This document shows, one piece after another, positions 1 to 14,700 of a stretch of 64,000 nt of DNA (position 1 is its first letter; each line of letters starts with the position of its first letter). This stretch comes from Wuchereria bancrofti (Eukaryota > Nematoda > Chromadorea > Rhabditida > Onchocercidae), in contig SSBO01000012.1 in the NCBI GenBank assembly GCA_005281725.1, positions 1,099,911-1,163,910 on the forward strand, given 5' to 3'. The notes beneath the pieces were generated by a model. That model had not been told where the DNA came from. It saw only the letters and a list, made by a program, of their open reading frames with translations, and searched no databases. The position numbers and the translations under genes are program-made.

Positions 1-1135
1 TAATTGATAATTTTATATGATTATATTAACTAATTTATATGATTACATTAAAATCTAAATTTATGAGAAAAAAAGGTTGATTTTTTTAAATATTAATTCA
101 ATTAAGTTCAAGTGAATTCATGAAATTAAATACTATGGCTTCTTTTTAAATATAAAATTATAAACTAATATTTTTAGTTTTTTCCAATTTTTTTCTTTCT
201 TTGTAAATGTAAAAACTATGATTTTACATTTTCATCTATCCTTTTATCAATCATTTTCTTGTCAGTTGTAAATTTCGTGAATTTAAACTTTTTGAAAATT
301 TTAAATGGAGGAGAAAAGATGATGAAAGGAAGAGGAAAAAGAAGAGAGAAAAAAAAAATGCATATCCTGCGAGAATATTATCAGATAAAATTCGATTCAT
401 CATATTTCTATGAAAGATTTTTTTTTTTTCAGTTAAATTCTATAAATGTTAAAAAAAGAAAAAAAAAAAAGAAAAACGATAAATTATTCTCATAAAATAC
501 TTTTGTCATACGCACATATATACACTCTTTTTCAATTTTACAATATGCATTTTTAGTCGTTTCCGATTTTAAAATTGAGAAAATAACATCAATAAATTGT
601 AATATTTCTTCCATTTTTTCAATTTTTAAATTTGAAAAAATATTGTGCAAGTATTTGTTTAGCTAATTTATCTAAAATATTTTGGATAACTTTTCATTTC
701 GTTTTTTTTTTTCCTTTTGTTAGATTAAAATTGAACTAATAACTATTTAATATCAAATTGTCGAATTTCAATTATTTCAAAATTGTTATTAAATGTTTTT
801 TTTTTCTCAGTATTTAAAATGGAGGCTGAATTGGACAATAATTATGTTTATTAAAAGTTTTATGACATTTAATTAAAATTAAAAGTTTTGCATTATTTGA
901 TAAATATTTTTTTCTTTGTTTAGAAAAAAATTTTTTTTTTTGGTTTGTTAAAAGTTTATATTATTTAATTTCTTAGTATTAATTATATCATTGAAATTAG
1001 GTTGAAAAAATTTTTCAATTTTTATGCAATTAGGCAAAGTTATCGTTGGCAAAAATATGGCCAAGAGCAGTTAGCAATTAAGCATTATTAAAAATTAATT
1101 AAGGAAACTCATTAGCATATATTTTTGTCACAGGG

Positions 1136-1162
1136 GAGAGAGAGAGAGAGAGAGAGGGAGAG
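1136..1162. repeat. (GA)n microsatellite
   Basis: Near-perfect GA dinucleotide run with one GGGAG interruption near its end. Similar GA/CT tracts recur through the window, for example near 4655, 14215, 33575, 37335, 57890, 62150 and 63655. Confidence 0.9.
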
Positions 1163-2044
1163 TATATTTTTAATTTAGTAACAAACTATTAATAACTGTT
1201 TTTTTAATTTAAAAGTTGAAAAAAAAAAATGGAAAGGATTGAAAAAAGATATATGCACTTTATGCTAATATTTTATTATTCAATTTAATATTTAGCACTT
1301 TTACACATATATTAAATTTTTACATCTAACAAATTTTTTTTTTCATATAGAAATAAAATTTGAATTTTATTGTAATGATATGAATCAGTTGAAAGACAAC
1401 TTAAAAATAAAATTAATTATTCATTTCATTTCTATTAAATCATTTTAAATTTAAGTTATATTAATTTATGTCTGAAAAAAGAAAAAAAGAAGAAAAAAAA
1501 AATTTATTTTCTCTTTTTAATCATTACTTAATAAATAATTCTGATATGCTATAATGAATTTTATTCATTTCTATAATTAATCATTGTGATATCTTCCCTT
1601 TTTTTTTTGTTTTTTGCTTTTAAACAAAGGTTAATAATTGGAATTGCTGAACTTGATGACTGTATTATTAAAATAAATGTACTATTTATTTTTCTAAGTA
1701 TATTATTTTTTATTTGAAAAGTAAAATAAGTGTATTATTTAATTTTATTTAAAAAAATAAGTAAAAATTTTTTTGTTTGAAAATATAATCAATACAAATG
1801 TATTTTAAAAAGAAGTAAAAAGTAGAAAGAAGAAAAAAAATAAAATGACATAACTTTTCCAATTTTATTACTTTTCTTTTCTTTTTCTTTTTTTTTTTGT
1901 TTTTATTTTTTTTTTCATTGAATTAAAAATTTATAAAACATTGGGATTATTTAGAAAACGAAATGTTAAAACAAATGAATAGATAAAATGATTTACATCA
2001 TCAAAATTTTCAAATGTAATAGATTTTTTAATTAAAAGAATTTT

Positions 2045-2420
2045 TTTTAATTGGATATTAATTTTATTCCTTACATACTAAATTCTTTTTATTTATTATA
2101 ATAAAAATTTCAAAATTCCAAAAAATTGTTTTTTAATTTTATTGTTTCTCTGAGCTAGTTAATTAATGTACTTTACTTACATTATGATAATGTTCTAGAA
2201 TGGTACCATCCTGAAATTATTGTCTGATTAAGAGAAATCTTTTTTTTTAATTAAATATTATTTTATTTTTTTACATATTAATTTTTTTATTATATTAGAA
2301 ATTTTGAATGTTTGTTAATTACTGTTACACTGAGCTAATTAATTAATTAATAATAATAATGTAAAGTGCTTTGCTTTATAATAACTTCCTAGAATGGTAC
2401 TATCCTAAAATTAACATTCA
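2045..2420. repeat. Approximate tandem duplication, unit about 185 bp
   Basis: Two diverged copies, roughly 2045-2230 and 2235-2420. Each begins with TTTTTAATT followed by a T-rich segment, passes through CTGAGCTA(G/A)TTAATTAAT, and ends with CTAGAATGGTAC(C/T)ATCCT. The copies differ by many substitutions and small indels, so the duplication is old. It lies just upstream of the Nudix gene. Confidence 0.7.
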
Positions 2421-2692
2421 TTTCGTTAATATATTTAAGTAAGATCTAGTATTATTAAGTAATAAATATAAGAGAATGCATCAGTTAGCAGATAGTAAAT
2501 AGAGAATCAAAAATTATTTGTATTTTCCGGATTTCCGGATTTGAAGCACTTTTCGATTTTTTCATTTCAGACAATGTATTATCAATTTAAAAAAATAAAA
2601 GAAAAAAAAATGTTTTACTGCAAAAGCGTTCCTTTTTTTTATAGCCATCGATAAAATAAATTTATAAAATTTGAAAAAATTTTTATTTTTCA

Positions 2693-2701
2693 TTTTTTTA
2701 G
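2693..2701 (+). promoter_or_regulatory. Candidate trans-splice acceptor before the Nudix start
   Basis: A T-rich run ending TTTTTTTAG stands 22 bases before the ATG at 2724. Nematode mRNAs are commonly trans-spliced to a spliced leader at such a site close to the start codon. An ordinary cis acceptor from an upstream non-coding exon would look the same. Confidence 0.4.
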
Positions 2702-2723
2702 ATTTGTTACAATATTATCAAAC

Positions 2724-5700
2724 ATGTCAGATGGACAATCTAATAAAGTTATCACAAATGATAACACTGATAATGATAATAATGATAAAGCTACTACTAC
2801 CACTGCTACTGTTGCTACTGCTGATCGGTCTATCGATGTGCAATTTGGAAGTAAACTTTTTTCTTTCTTTCTTTTTCTCTCTTTCATTCTCTTTCTCTCC
2901 TTTTCCCTCTGTTCTAAACTTATAACAAATATAAAAATGAAATTTTTTTTAAAAAAAAAAATTAAAAAAAATAAATGAAAAAGAAATGAAATATAATTGC
3001 AAATTTTAGATTATATTTGAAAAAAATTATAAGCATTAATTTTGTGAATTGCAATTTCAAAATTTTGTTTCAAATATTATTTCTCATCTAATTCTTATTT
3101 TAATAATTTATTATTATAATACTATTTTATGAATAAATCTTTTTATGAATATAAAATTATATAAGTAAATGAAAACTTTTTTTTTAAAGTAATTGTTTCT
3201 TATTAATAATAGCATTAGAGAATTTCTTTTTCTGCATATTTGGATTTTTTTTTTTTGGAGGGTATTTTGCTAAAATAATTAAAAAATTCTCAAAAATTTA
3301 TGTTTTAGGACAAAAGTAATTTTAATATATACTTTATACGTTAATTTCAGTAAAGCAATAAAACTCAAATTTGAATAATTAATTTGCAAAACTAGTTGAT
3401 AAGTAATAATTAGATAAGTTTGTCTCAAATTTGAATAAGTAATTTGCAAAACTAATTGATAAGTAATAATGAAACAAATTTTAACTCAAAATTGAATAAT
3501 TAATTTAGAAACGAAATTTTTTTTTCTTTTTCGAATGTGGTGAAATTCGTTGTGGTGAAAATATAGCGTACGTAGCGGTTGGTATAATTTTCCGTGAACG
3601 TGACGATGGTAATTTAGAATTGCTACTTACGCAAGAAGCAAAACGTCGATGTTTGGGAAAGTTTGTAATTAATTATTTTATAAATTATATAGAAAATGTT
3701 TTTTCGTATGTGTAGAAATTTTATAAGATTGGCTTCAAAAATAATTTTTTTTTTTATTTTCCATTTTAAAAATAACAAATTTGATTTTAAATTTATAATG
3801 CTAATAGAAAAATAGAAATTTAAATTAGTATTATAATTGATGTTTAAAAGTTTGAAAATTTAAAATTGAAAAAAGAAAAGAGGTAGAAAATAAAAGAAGA
3901 GAAATGAAATTGCTAATTTCTGTATGTTTCATTTAAATTAATTACTTATTTATATTCATAATAATTATAATTTTAAAATAGATAAGTTAGAAATGAATGA
4001 AATTGTATTTGAAATGCTATTTCATTACTTATCAGCAATAAAAATGCGATTAATTTTAATAATAGCTTTTGAAAATTTTTAGATTTAAGTAAATAAATCA
4101 ATATATTTTCCATTTTAAAATTATACTTTAAATTTTGAAATTATTTTAATTATTTTTGAAGAAAAAAAAGAAGAAACAGATAGAACAATTTTGATATATT
4201 TTGTATCGTTAAAGAGAAAAAAATTTTTTTCATGTATTTTATTTTAATTAAAAATTTCAAAGTTGTTATTTCAGATGGTATATTCCAGCTGGACGTGTAG
4301 AACCAGGTGAAACAATATTGGTTAGTGTTTACCTGTTTTTATAGTTATTTTTAATTAATACATCAAATAAATGATTAATTTGTGGAATTAAATTTTTTAA
4401 CAGATTTATATATATATAAATTTGTAAACAAATAAAATTTTTTATAAATAAGGTTTTTTCAAATTTAAATTAATTCTGATAAGAATAATTTCACTAAAAT
4501 TTTGACTTATTTTGGAAAATCAAAAAGTTGGAATTTCAAAATATTTCAATTCATTTTAAAATGAATTGAATAAATGTTAATTTCATTTTAAAATGAAATT
4601 GAATAATGTTGAATAAATGTTCATATTTTCTAAGTATTGTCTTTTTTTTCTCTCTCTCTCTCTGTCTTTGTTAACTAAATTTTTTGATATAATATGCAAA
4701 TTATTTTGAATATATATTGTTTAATTAATAATAATTTTTCTTTATTTTATTTTTTGAATAAATTTTTTTCAAAAGAAAAATAAATGAAATTATTAAAAAC
4801 AATAAATAAAAATAATAAATAATTAAAATTATTAGATATTTGAAGGATTGCAAATACTGTTTAATAAATTTACATTACTATTTAATGATAAAAAATAATA
4901 ATTATTAATTTATCATTTTTTTTAAATTGTTTTTTTATATAGGATGGTGTTATTCGAGAAGTACTCGAAGAAACAGGCTATAAATGTGAGCCAGAAGAAT
5001 TATTAAGTGTAGAAGTACAAGGCTCTGGATGGTATCGATTTTCATTTTATTGTAATGTCATCGGTTAGTTATACAAAAAAAAAAAAACAAAGTAATATAA
5101 AAAATTTCATTTTTTTTTTCAAGAAAAAAATTTTTTATAACTTTACTTAAAATATATTTAGTTTTAGAGTTTATTTAAGGGTATATATATGATATTATAT
5201 TTTATATAAAAATTTATTAATAAATTTTTAAGATGTAAGAAATTATTTCAAAATTATAAAATTAATCAATTTGATTGCTTTTTTTTTAACTTTAAAAATT
5301 TTTTGCTAAATTTAGTCTCTCTTTTCTATTTTCCATAAAATTCTATTAATCGTAAAATTATTTTCAAAAATTTCACTTTTTTTTTTTTTTTTGAAAAAAG
5401 GAAGAAAAAATTTCATCTATCAATCATTCCTATTTTTATAAAAATTGATTAGAAAGTAATTTGTTAAATATTTGTTGAAAATTTTTGATATTTAGGCGGT
5501 GAACGTAAAGTAATCGCTGATAATGAATCATTGGGTGCTAATTGGTTTTCAATAGATGAAATTAAAGCAAAAAAGATTGATTTACGGTATATTATTTAAA
5601 ATTATATTATATCACAAAATACTAATAATATTAATGATAATTTATAAATGAATTGTTAAAATATACATATATATATGAATGAATGAATTAAATTTAAATA

Positions 5701-8700
5701 ATTTTTTAGGGCATCAGATTTTTTAAAAATTATTGAAAAAGCTATGGAATATCGACAAAAGCGCAAACAATTTGCTAATAATTTATCACGATTTTTACCA
5801 ATTCCAATTTCAGTCGATGGTTTATTCATTGAATTTGCAATTCTTCGAACAATTAAGTAAGATATAAAGTGGGGAGGAAAAAAGTTTTAATTTTAAATTA
5901 AGAAAATTCTTTTTTAAAAAAATCATTTCCTTCTTCTTTTTCCATAGATTTAATTAAATAATAGTAATTTTATTCTCCATTTATTTTATTTAGCTACTTA
6001 TTTTTTTTTTTTTTGCTATATCATTTTAACAATATTATTATTATTACTTATTTATTATTTATTGCTATTATTATTTTTGTTATTATTTATCATTATTATC
6101 ATTAATATTATTATTTATTATTATTGTTGTTATTATTATTGTTTATTATTATTATTATTGCTATTATTTATTATTACTGTTATTCGTATTATTTATTATT
6201 ATTATCAAATTACTATTATTAATTACTATAATAATATTCTTTTTTCAAATTTTCAAATTTTTCGAAAATTTAATGAGAATTTTCCAAATATTATCTGCTA
6301 ATTTTTTCAGAGACAATGTTGAAATTTTGGTTCACCGAAATATTCCCAATGATGAAACACTTATTACAATGATAAAAAATGCTTTTCCTTTGGTTGAATT
6401 TAATTTTCATTATTTCTTTCCAATGGTTATATTAAATTTTTTTCAGGTAATTTTAATTCTTTTCTCTTTTCTTATTTTCGAAAATTTATTTATTAAACTA
6501 AAGATTAGTTTTTCTTTTAATGACAAAATGCAACAAAACAAAAAAAAATCATATCAACTAACATTTATTATTTAATTATTTATGGTTTAATTCTAATTTT
6601 AATTCCACGATTTTATTCGTTCATTTATTTATGAATTAATTTTAGCTTTAATTAAAAATAAAATTTGCAAAGCATTGTTTATCGAATTTAATTTATCAAA
6701 AAAAATTTGTTAAAAAAATTTATTTAAAAAGGACAAAATTTATTTAAATTAATTTAAAATATATTTGCAGTTTCTTTCTTCTTTTATTTTTTCATACATT
6801 TTTTGCTAACTGTGAAACATTCAATTGTGTTTGTTTGCGTTGTATCAAATTGTAAACAAACATGATTGGTGCGAATTAATTAAATAGTCAATTACAATTA
6901 ACTAAATGACTTAATTAATTAAGTGCAGCGTTAAGTAATGAATTAAGTAAATAAATTAATGCTTAATTTATTTACTTAATAATGCTTAATTACTTAATTC
7001 AACTCATCAATTAATCATCTCATTATTATAATTTTTTCACAACAAATTTTTCCTTTCCTTAAAATTTTGACAGAAAATTAGAACTACCTATTTCAACAAT
7101 TTAAACCTAAAACTAAGAGAAAAGTTGAAAATTTGGAAAATAATAATTAAATTTAGTTCATTTGAATAATTTTGCTCTATTATCAAAAATGATACAAATG
7201 TAAAGGCAATTATCTACCTTAAGTTATTTTTTCAGCTAATGCTTGAAATGGCATAATTAATATTATTTAAATTTTGTTCAAATTGAAATAGACATATGAC
7301 AAGGATTGATTTTTAATTAGAATATTAAATTGATTTTTTTTTCTTTCTAAAAAAAGGAAAAATTGTTAGCGTTTATTTTACCGTTTAGTGATATTTGTTT
7401 CTGTTTCATTTTATTTTACTTTAATCTAATTTGTTGCAAAATAATTATTTAAACTTTCCTCACTTTTTTGTTGGTATTTTTTTCAATTTTTTCTTTTTTT
7501 TGAAAAAAAAAAATAATACAGAACAGAAAAAGATGAAAATTTTGAAATACTAATTTTATTAAAATATGAAATTGAATTAATTATGGTAAGTTTCCAGTGA
7601 ATAAATAAGAAGCTAAGGCTTTTTTGCTTAAGGTAGATAGCTTGCAACACTTCGTGAATTTTGAAATGGCTAAATTTTAAAAATTTTAATTTTAATGCAA
7701 ATATTATCCTTTAACTCTAATTTTACACGATGAAATATTAAACCTAAAATTTTGCATGTTTAAATTGGAAAAAATTTTTTGACAAAAAAAAAAATCATAA
7801 AAAAGATTTCCCAAAGTACATTTTATAAGCAAAAATTGAAAAAACATATCATGCTAATTCAAAATAAGTTACCTTCATTTTTCCTTTTTTTATCCAATTA
7901 TAAAAGGATAAAATAAATGAGAGGCAAAAATAGTTAATTCAAAAAATTAAGAAAGAAAAAAGGAAAGAGAAAATAGACGAATGTATTATATGCCCTATGA
8001 CCTTGAAATAATTAGATGAGAATATTGCGAAATGATTTAATCTATGAAATGAAACAGTTTGAATTGCAATATTCCATTTTTTTTTTCATGCGCATTATTT
8101 GCATAATTAACAAATTGTTATAAATTTTATTAGTAAATATAATTTTTATTTTGTGTGATTATTTTTTTGTGTATTACTTTGCAACTTTATAAAATTTTGC
8201 ATGCAAAAATTGCAATCACTGTAATATAATTAATGCTATTTATGTAATAATTTGCTTTTTTAAATTTTTTTGTAAAATTTTTTTTTATTGCAATAAATTA
8301 TTTTAATCATTTAAATGATATAATAATATGAAAAGTTTGGAAAATAAAATTATTATTATTAAAAAGACATTAATTTGTTTTGCTATTGCTTGATATTTTT
8401 TTTTTCAAACCATTTTATTATTTGTCTTTTAATTTTTTTTTCTTTGTTTTCTGAATTATTTTAATTACTTTATAATTTACTCTCAACATTTGCAAATATT
8501 CTCACTCATTTTCCTTTTTTTTTTCGCTTTTTTTAATTAATATACTTTTAAATAATATTTTTGGATAAAAATAATAGTTTAAATATTTTTAAATAACATT
8601 GGAACAATAGAAAAGAAGAAAAAAATTTTGCAATATTGCAAATTATAAAAAAAAAAAAAACAAATTACTTTAATTTTCAAAATTATTTTATCTAAAAATT

Positions 8701-11700
8701 GAAGTTCAAGTTTTAAAGTAATCAAATTCAAATGATGATAAAAGGAGCTCTTGCCATTTTCCTTTCAAATATTTTTCAAATTTTGAGTAAATTTAAAATT
8801 AATTTTAATTTTACTTAAAAGTTGCTAATCTATAAATTATTTCGTTGTTAGTCCAAAGATGCTAACAAACTACTTTACAATCGTTAAATTCTCTATTATT
8901 CGTACGTTTGAATATTTTTTCATTCTTTTACTTTTTTACATTTTCAAATATTTCTTTTGGAAAAATTTGAATCTTAATAAAAATAACGAAAAAAAAAAAT
9001 TTCAATAGGAATAACAAAAACAGAAAAAAAAAGAGCAATGAAATTTTCTTTAAAATACTTTCCTTTTTAACAAATAATAAATGTCAAAGTCTTTTTTTTT
9101 TTCCCATTCTAAAGGATCAAGAATGAAAGATCACTTTTTTTTTTTTAACTAATAATTGTTTGACTGATTGATTTTTCCTTTTTTCTTTTTGTTTCAAGTC
9201 AATAATTTTTTTAGCAAATCAATTTTCAATTATAAGTAAATTCTTGCAATATGAAATGAATTAATTTTTACATTCAATAAATATTGATTTTAACAGAAAT
9301 AATAATTTTAACTCTTTCATTCTTTTTTCAAAAAAAAAAAAAATTTCTTTTTTTTTTTTTATTCTTTTTCAATAGAATAAGAGGGAATTTTATTCGGCGG
9401 TAAATGATTGGGAATTGTATGTTCCAATAATTAATTATCATCGTCTATTGCGCACATGCTACTCGTTGATAACATTTGTCATGAATTATTTGATTTACCA
9501 ATTCTTATCTCTTTCTTCTTTTTTTTTTTTATTTTTCTTCAAGAAAATTCTAAAGATCACATTTTTCATTTCTTTTAAAATTTTTTTTCTGTTTTCTTTT
9601 TTTTTGCAAAATTTTTATAAATTTAAAAGATTTTTCTCATTTTTTTTGCTCCCAATTTTTCATGATTTTCATTTCTTTTATTGTTATCTTTCGTTGAAAA
9701 TACTAAAATTGTATGTATGTATGTATGTATGTGTGTGTGTATATGTGTGTGTATATGTTGCTTCTTATCAGAGTTGTTTCTTATCAATTACTTCTTATCA
9801 ATTAATTTTTTTTTCGCATTTCAAGGTTAGATAATGAATTCGATTAAAGTTCTTAGCAAATGAGAAGATCAGATAAATTATTGAAAAATTTAATGTATAA
9901 TAACAATGATAATGATAGTGATAGTGATAGTGATAATGTTGATAATTTTGTTTCAGTAAGGAGAATTTAATTGAAAGTTAAGCAAATAATTTCTTTGATT
10001 ATATGATAAGTAATTTTAGTTTATAAAAACTATAAATCCAGGAAATTACACTTTTTTTCGAGTTTACAAATTTATATCTGACTTTACAAGGTAGGAAATG
10101 AATGAAAATTTATATAAATCTAAGAAAATTGATAATTTAAACTAGCATACGTAGAATTGTTGAGTTACGTGAAAACATATCACGTAGGGTTACGGAGGAA
10201 TATACATAGATGTAAGATGATGAAAGAATATGAGTAATAATCGATAAGCACTAATTAATTATTTAAGTAATTGTTTAGCTAGAAAGAAGAATATATGTAG
10301 ACGTAAGATGATAGAATGCTATAATAATTGATAGGCGTTAGTTAATTAATTAGTTGGTTAATTAATTAATTAATCAATTAATTAATTGTTTGGGTAGAAA
10401 GAAATTAAACGTTTAATTATGAAATTAGTAATGTAATTATTGCAGTAATACTTTTTTTCTTTCTTTATTGCCATATTTTATCATAATATATGTATGTGTG
10501 TGTGTGTGTGTGTATGTGTACGTGTATGTATGTATGTATGTATGTGACGTGATTAAACATTCTTCCCGTGTTTACTGTTATTTAATTTATGGGCACATTT
10601 TGTGTATTCATAAATTGCTGTAATAAATTATCAAATCTTCAATTTGCGGGTCATTTGATGAAGTTGTTTAATGATTGTTGGAAAGCTAAGGTTGACATCA
10701 AAAAAACTTTTCAATATATTTTTTCTCTCTCTCTCTCTCTCCCTCTTATTTTACAGATTCTTTTCTTTTTTTTTCACCTGTTTTTCTCCGCTTTCTTTTC
10801 ATTTTAAATTGTATGTTTTGTTTTTACCAAAAAAAAAAACGATTAATCCAAATAAATCATTGATTATATTGAAGAAAGAATTTTCTAAGAGAGTTTTTTT
10901 CATCTTTTTTTCTTCAATCTCCATCATTAATTTATGATTTATATAATGATAATTGAAAAATAAAATTGTAATAATTATGAAATGGAAATTATAATTATAA
11001 TTGGTTATAATTAATTAATGATAAAATCATAAAATGATTATTGTTATTAATGATTACAATGATAATAAATGATTATGCAAGGATAGGTTGAAGTTATAAA
11101 ATTTAATTAATTAATTTGATATTTGCTTGATATCAGAAGAAAGAGATAAATATTTGGTTTATAAAAATTTATTCAAATAATTTTACTGATTTTGATTTTA
11201 GTTTTTATTAAGTTTGAAATTAGTTTAAATTTATTTTTTTAAGAAATTTTCATTCTACTTTATTCATTTCCTTTTACGCTTAGTAAGCATACACACGTTT
11301 AAAATTAGTTTAAATTAAATTAGCATATAAATATGTATGATAGCTATTCAAATATTTATTTTAATGGTAAACATTTAAAAGCTCGAAAATTAGAAATAAT
11401 ATAATTTGTTAAACAATAGATTTTATGAGATTTATTTTAACTGAATAATATATGAGATAATTTTTAGAAGAAATTTAAAAGATTTGTGTAAATTTAGAGA
11501 TTATACATAATTATTATTATAAAAAATAAATGCTTAATAGGTCCAGTTTTGTGTTACATACGTTTATAGAAAAAAAGTTAAATTGAAATTTTTATTTTTT
11601 CTCATACTCATTAATTATACTTAAAAAATTTTATAATATATTCATTTAGCTAAGTTTCATATCATTTTTGTTAATCATCAAAATTTTTTTATATTAAATT

Positions 11701-14700
11701 ATTGTATTAATATTAAATTATTACATTATTTTTTATATTTCTTAAAATATTTTTGTATTAAGTAAACAAATAAAATTCACATATTAAAATGTATAATTCA
11801 TTAATATATATACCATCCATCTTGTAATCAAGCATAATAATTATAATTGTAAAAAAATTTTTTCTTTCAGAGACGAAGTAATATTATGCAGATAATTTTG
11901 ATTTCTTAATAAATTAATTTATCAATTTCTAATTTAAAAAAAAGAAAAGAGAAGTAGAGCAATTTTAATTAGAAACAATAAAAAGAAAGGAAAATTAAAA
12001 GAAAATTTTTTTTTTCATACAAAATAAAAAAGGAAATTGACAAAATTTGTTTATTTCTATTTTTCTTTGCTTTTTATCGCTTATCATTTATCAGATTATA
12101 AATGAAATTAGATATTTATTTATATATAAATTTTTTTTTTTAAAAGTATTTATGCTAACGTAGAGTAAAAGGCAAAGGGAAAAAAAAAACGATAGAGGAA
12201 GAAGTAAAGATGAATTTATTTTAATGCATTTATGCAATAATGGATAAAAAAAAGATGGGAAGAAAAAAGGTTAAAGCTTCGGTTACCCGAATTCATCTTA
12301 CCCACATATCAGTGCTAATCATTTGATCAACTTTCCCTCTCTCTCTTCCTCTCTCCCTCTCTCTCCCTCTCTCTCTCTCTCTTGTTAAGTATATGCATTC
12401 CATTAATAAATTATATTTAGAATGAATCGGAAGAAAAAACGATTATAGTAAAGGTAAAAAAATGAATGAATGAATGAATGAATATTTTGGTTTAGATAAT
12501 GAAAAAAAAAAAAATAGTAAGCAACTTGAAATTTTCTTCTTTTTTATTTCTTTATTTCTTTTTCCCCTCTTTTTTTTTCTCTCTATCCCTTTTTTTTATC
12601 TTTCTATAAAAAGTTTCTTTTTTCTTTTTTAAAATAGAAATAGACTTGATGTATTTTATATGCAAATTAAGGCAATTATAGTTGATGATGAATTATATAT
12701 TTATATATTTTGTATTTCATATTTGCATTTATGTTCATATTTATATTTATGTGTTTTATAATTTATTACTTATATTTTCATTTAATATTTATTCGTGTAT
12801 TTATATTTGTATTAATATTTTATAATTTTTATTTTTATTTACATTTATATTTGTAATTTATATTTATATTTTATATTCATACCTATATTTTTATAATGTA
12901 TATTTATATTCACATTTGCATTTATATTTTTATTCATATTTATATTATATTTATATTCATATATTTATTCTCGTATTCATATTTATATCTATATTTATAT
13001 TTGTATTTATGTTTATATTTTGTATTTATTCCTATATTCATATCATATTTGTATTTATATTTATATTTACATTATTTTTATTTTATATTTATACTTATTT
13101 TTAACATAGTAACAAAATGAAAAAATATGTATAGAAATGAGAAATTAATGGAATTATTCAAATTTATACTTGCAACTTACATTTATATCTATATCAAATT
13201 TTATATTTATATTTGTATTTAATATTCATATTTTGTTGTTTAATATTTTTTTTTTCTCTATAAATTGCTACTGCTGCATTTATGCTTCTTCTGATTATTT
13301 TTCTTTTTTTAATTAATAATTATTTGTCGTTTTAGACAATTTTTTGTTTTAATTTTTTCTTCTTGGTATCATATTATTCTATCATTTCTGCTCAATATGA
13401 ACATATCTAACCTTTTTTTTTTTCTTTTTATTATTTTTATGAATAAAAATAAATTTACAAGCAATAAACAAATGGAAAAGAACTGAATATATAAATTTGA
13501 TTTTAATTTTAAACTAATATACTATTTAATGTAAATATTATGAATTGAAGATGAATGATATAAATTTTTTGATATAAAGAAAAGAAAAAATGAATGATAT
13601 AAATTTTTTAATATATATTACATAAAAAACATTAATAACTGTTATATAATTTTTTTTACTATTAGTAAATGATAGTAATAAGTAATAATTGTTTACCAAA
13701 ATTACTAAACATGCATTATTCAATATTAAGATTATCGATTATAATTATTGTTGATTTAATTATTCAGCAATGAAATTATTCGATAGTGGATGGATGGATA
13801 CTTTTCGTTTTCAATCATTCACTAATCCTACTTTGAATTGTATATAAATAAATAATTAAATATTTGTTAATTAAATTTACAATCATCAAAAAATTTGCAT
13901 AAATAATCATAATAAAATGACTCATACAAAAATATTTCAATAATTCTTTTGCATCATTTTTATCTTTTTTATTTTTCTTCTAATTAGTAAATATAAATAA
14001 ATATATATATTTCTGCTAGTTAGCAAATAAATTATTGAGAGAAAATATTCCAATTTCATATAGCTTATCGTTTATTTAATATTTGAAATAAATCATTAGT
14101 TGAAAATTTGTGTCATATTTTGATGTCAATTATTTGTAATGGTTGAATGGTTAAAATACAATGGCAATTTATCATTTATTTCTTAATTTTCCTCATTTTC
14201 TTTCTTTTTTCTTCTCTCTCTCTCTCCCTGTCTCTCCCTTTCTTTCTCTTTGTTTTCCCATTCCATTGTAAATTTCATACCAAAAATAAAACAATTCATA
14301 CTTTGCTACTACCTCTTCCTTATCTTTCTTACCCTTCCCCCCCCCCTCCTACCTCCCATCTACCCGCATCTTCTTCCTATCCAAGGTAAAAGCAAATTCT
14401 TCATCATCATTCAATTCTCATTTCAATCGTTTTATATAAGCCGACGACATATGAGATTTTGTATAGAATGCGTAAAATGGATAAAATTTGCCCAAAATGG
14501 GTAAAAAGAAAAAATAAGATAAATACCTCAAATGTGTAAATTATATTTGAAATGTGTAAAATATATTTTATCATGCAAACAGATAAAATATACTTAAAAA
14601 TAATAAATTAGACATCTAATATTTAAAAATAATATAATATATAAATTAGATATTTAATATTAGACCAAATTTAATATTTAATAATTTAATTAGGAAGAAT

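Larger units (their letters stand above)
1..2699. other. AT-rich non-coding flank, no gene seen
   Basis: No open frame of coding character on either strand; the short frames present are made of A or T runs. The stretch holds a GA microsatellite and an approximate direct duplication, listed separately, and runs up to the start of the Nudix gene, so it should contain that gene's promoter. No TATA-like or other core promoter element can be singled out against this base composition. Confidence 0.6.

Noticed and set aside
9415..9834. 139-residue open frame in ndx-1 intron 7
   Set aside because: Nearly all residues are Phe, Leu, Ser or Cys from T-runs and a GTAT microsatellite; no resemblance to a known protein and no splice signals around it.
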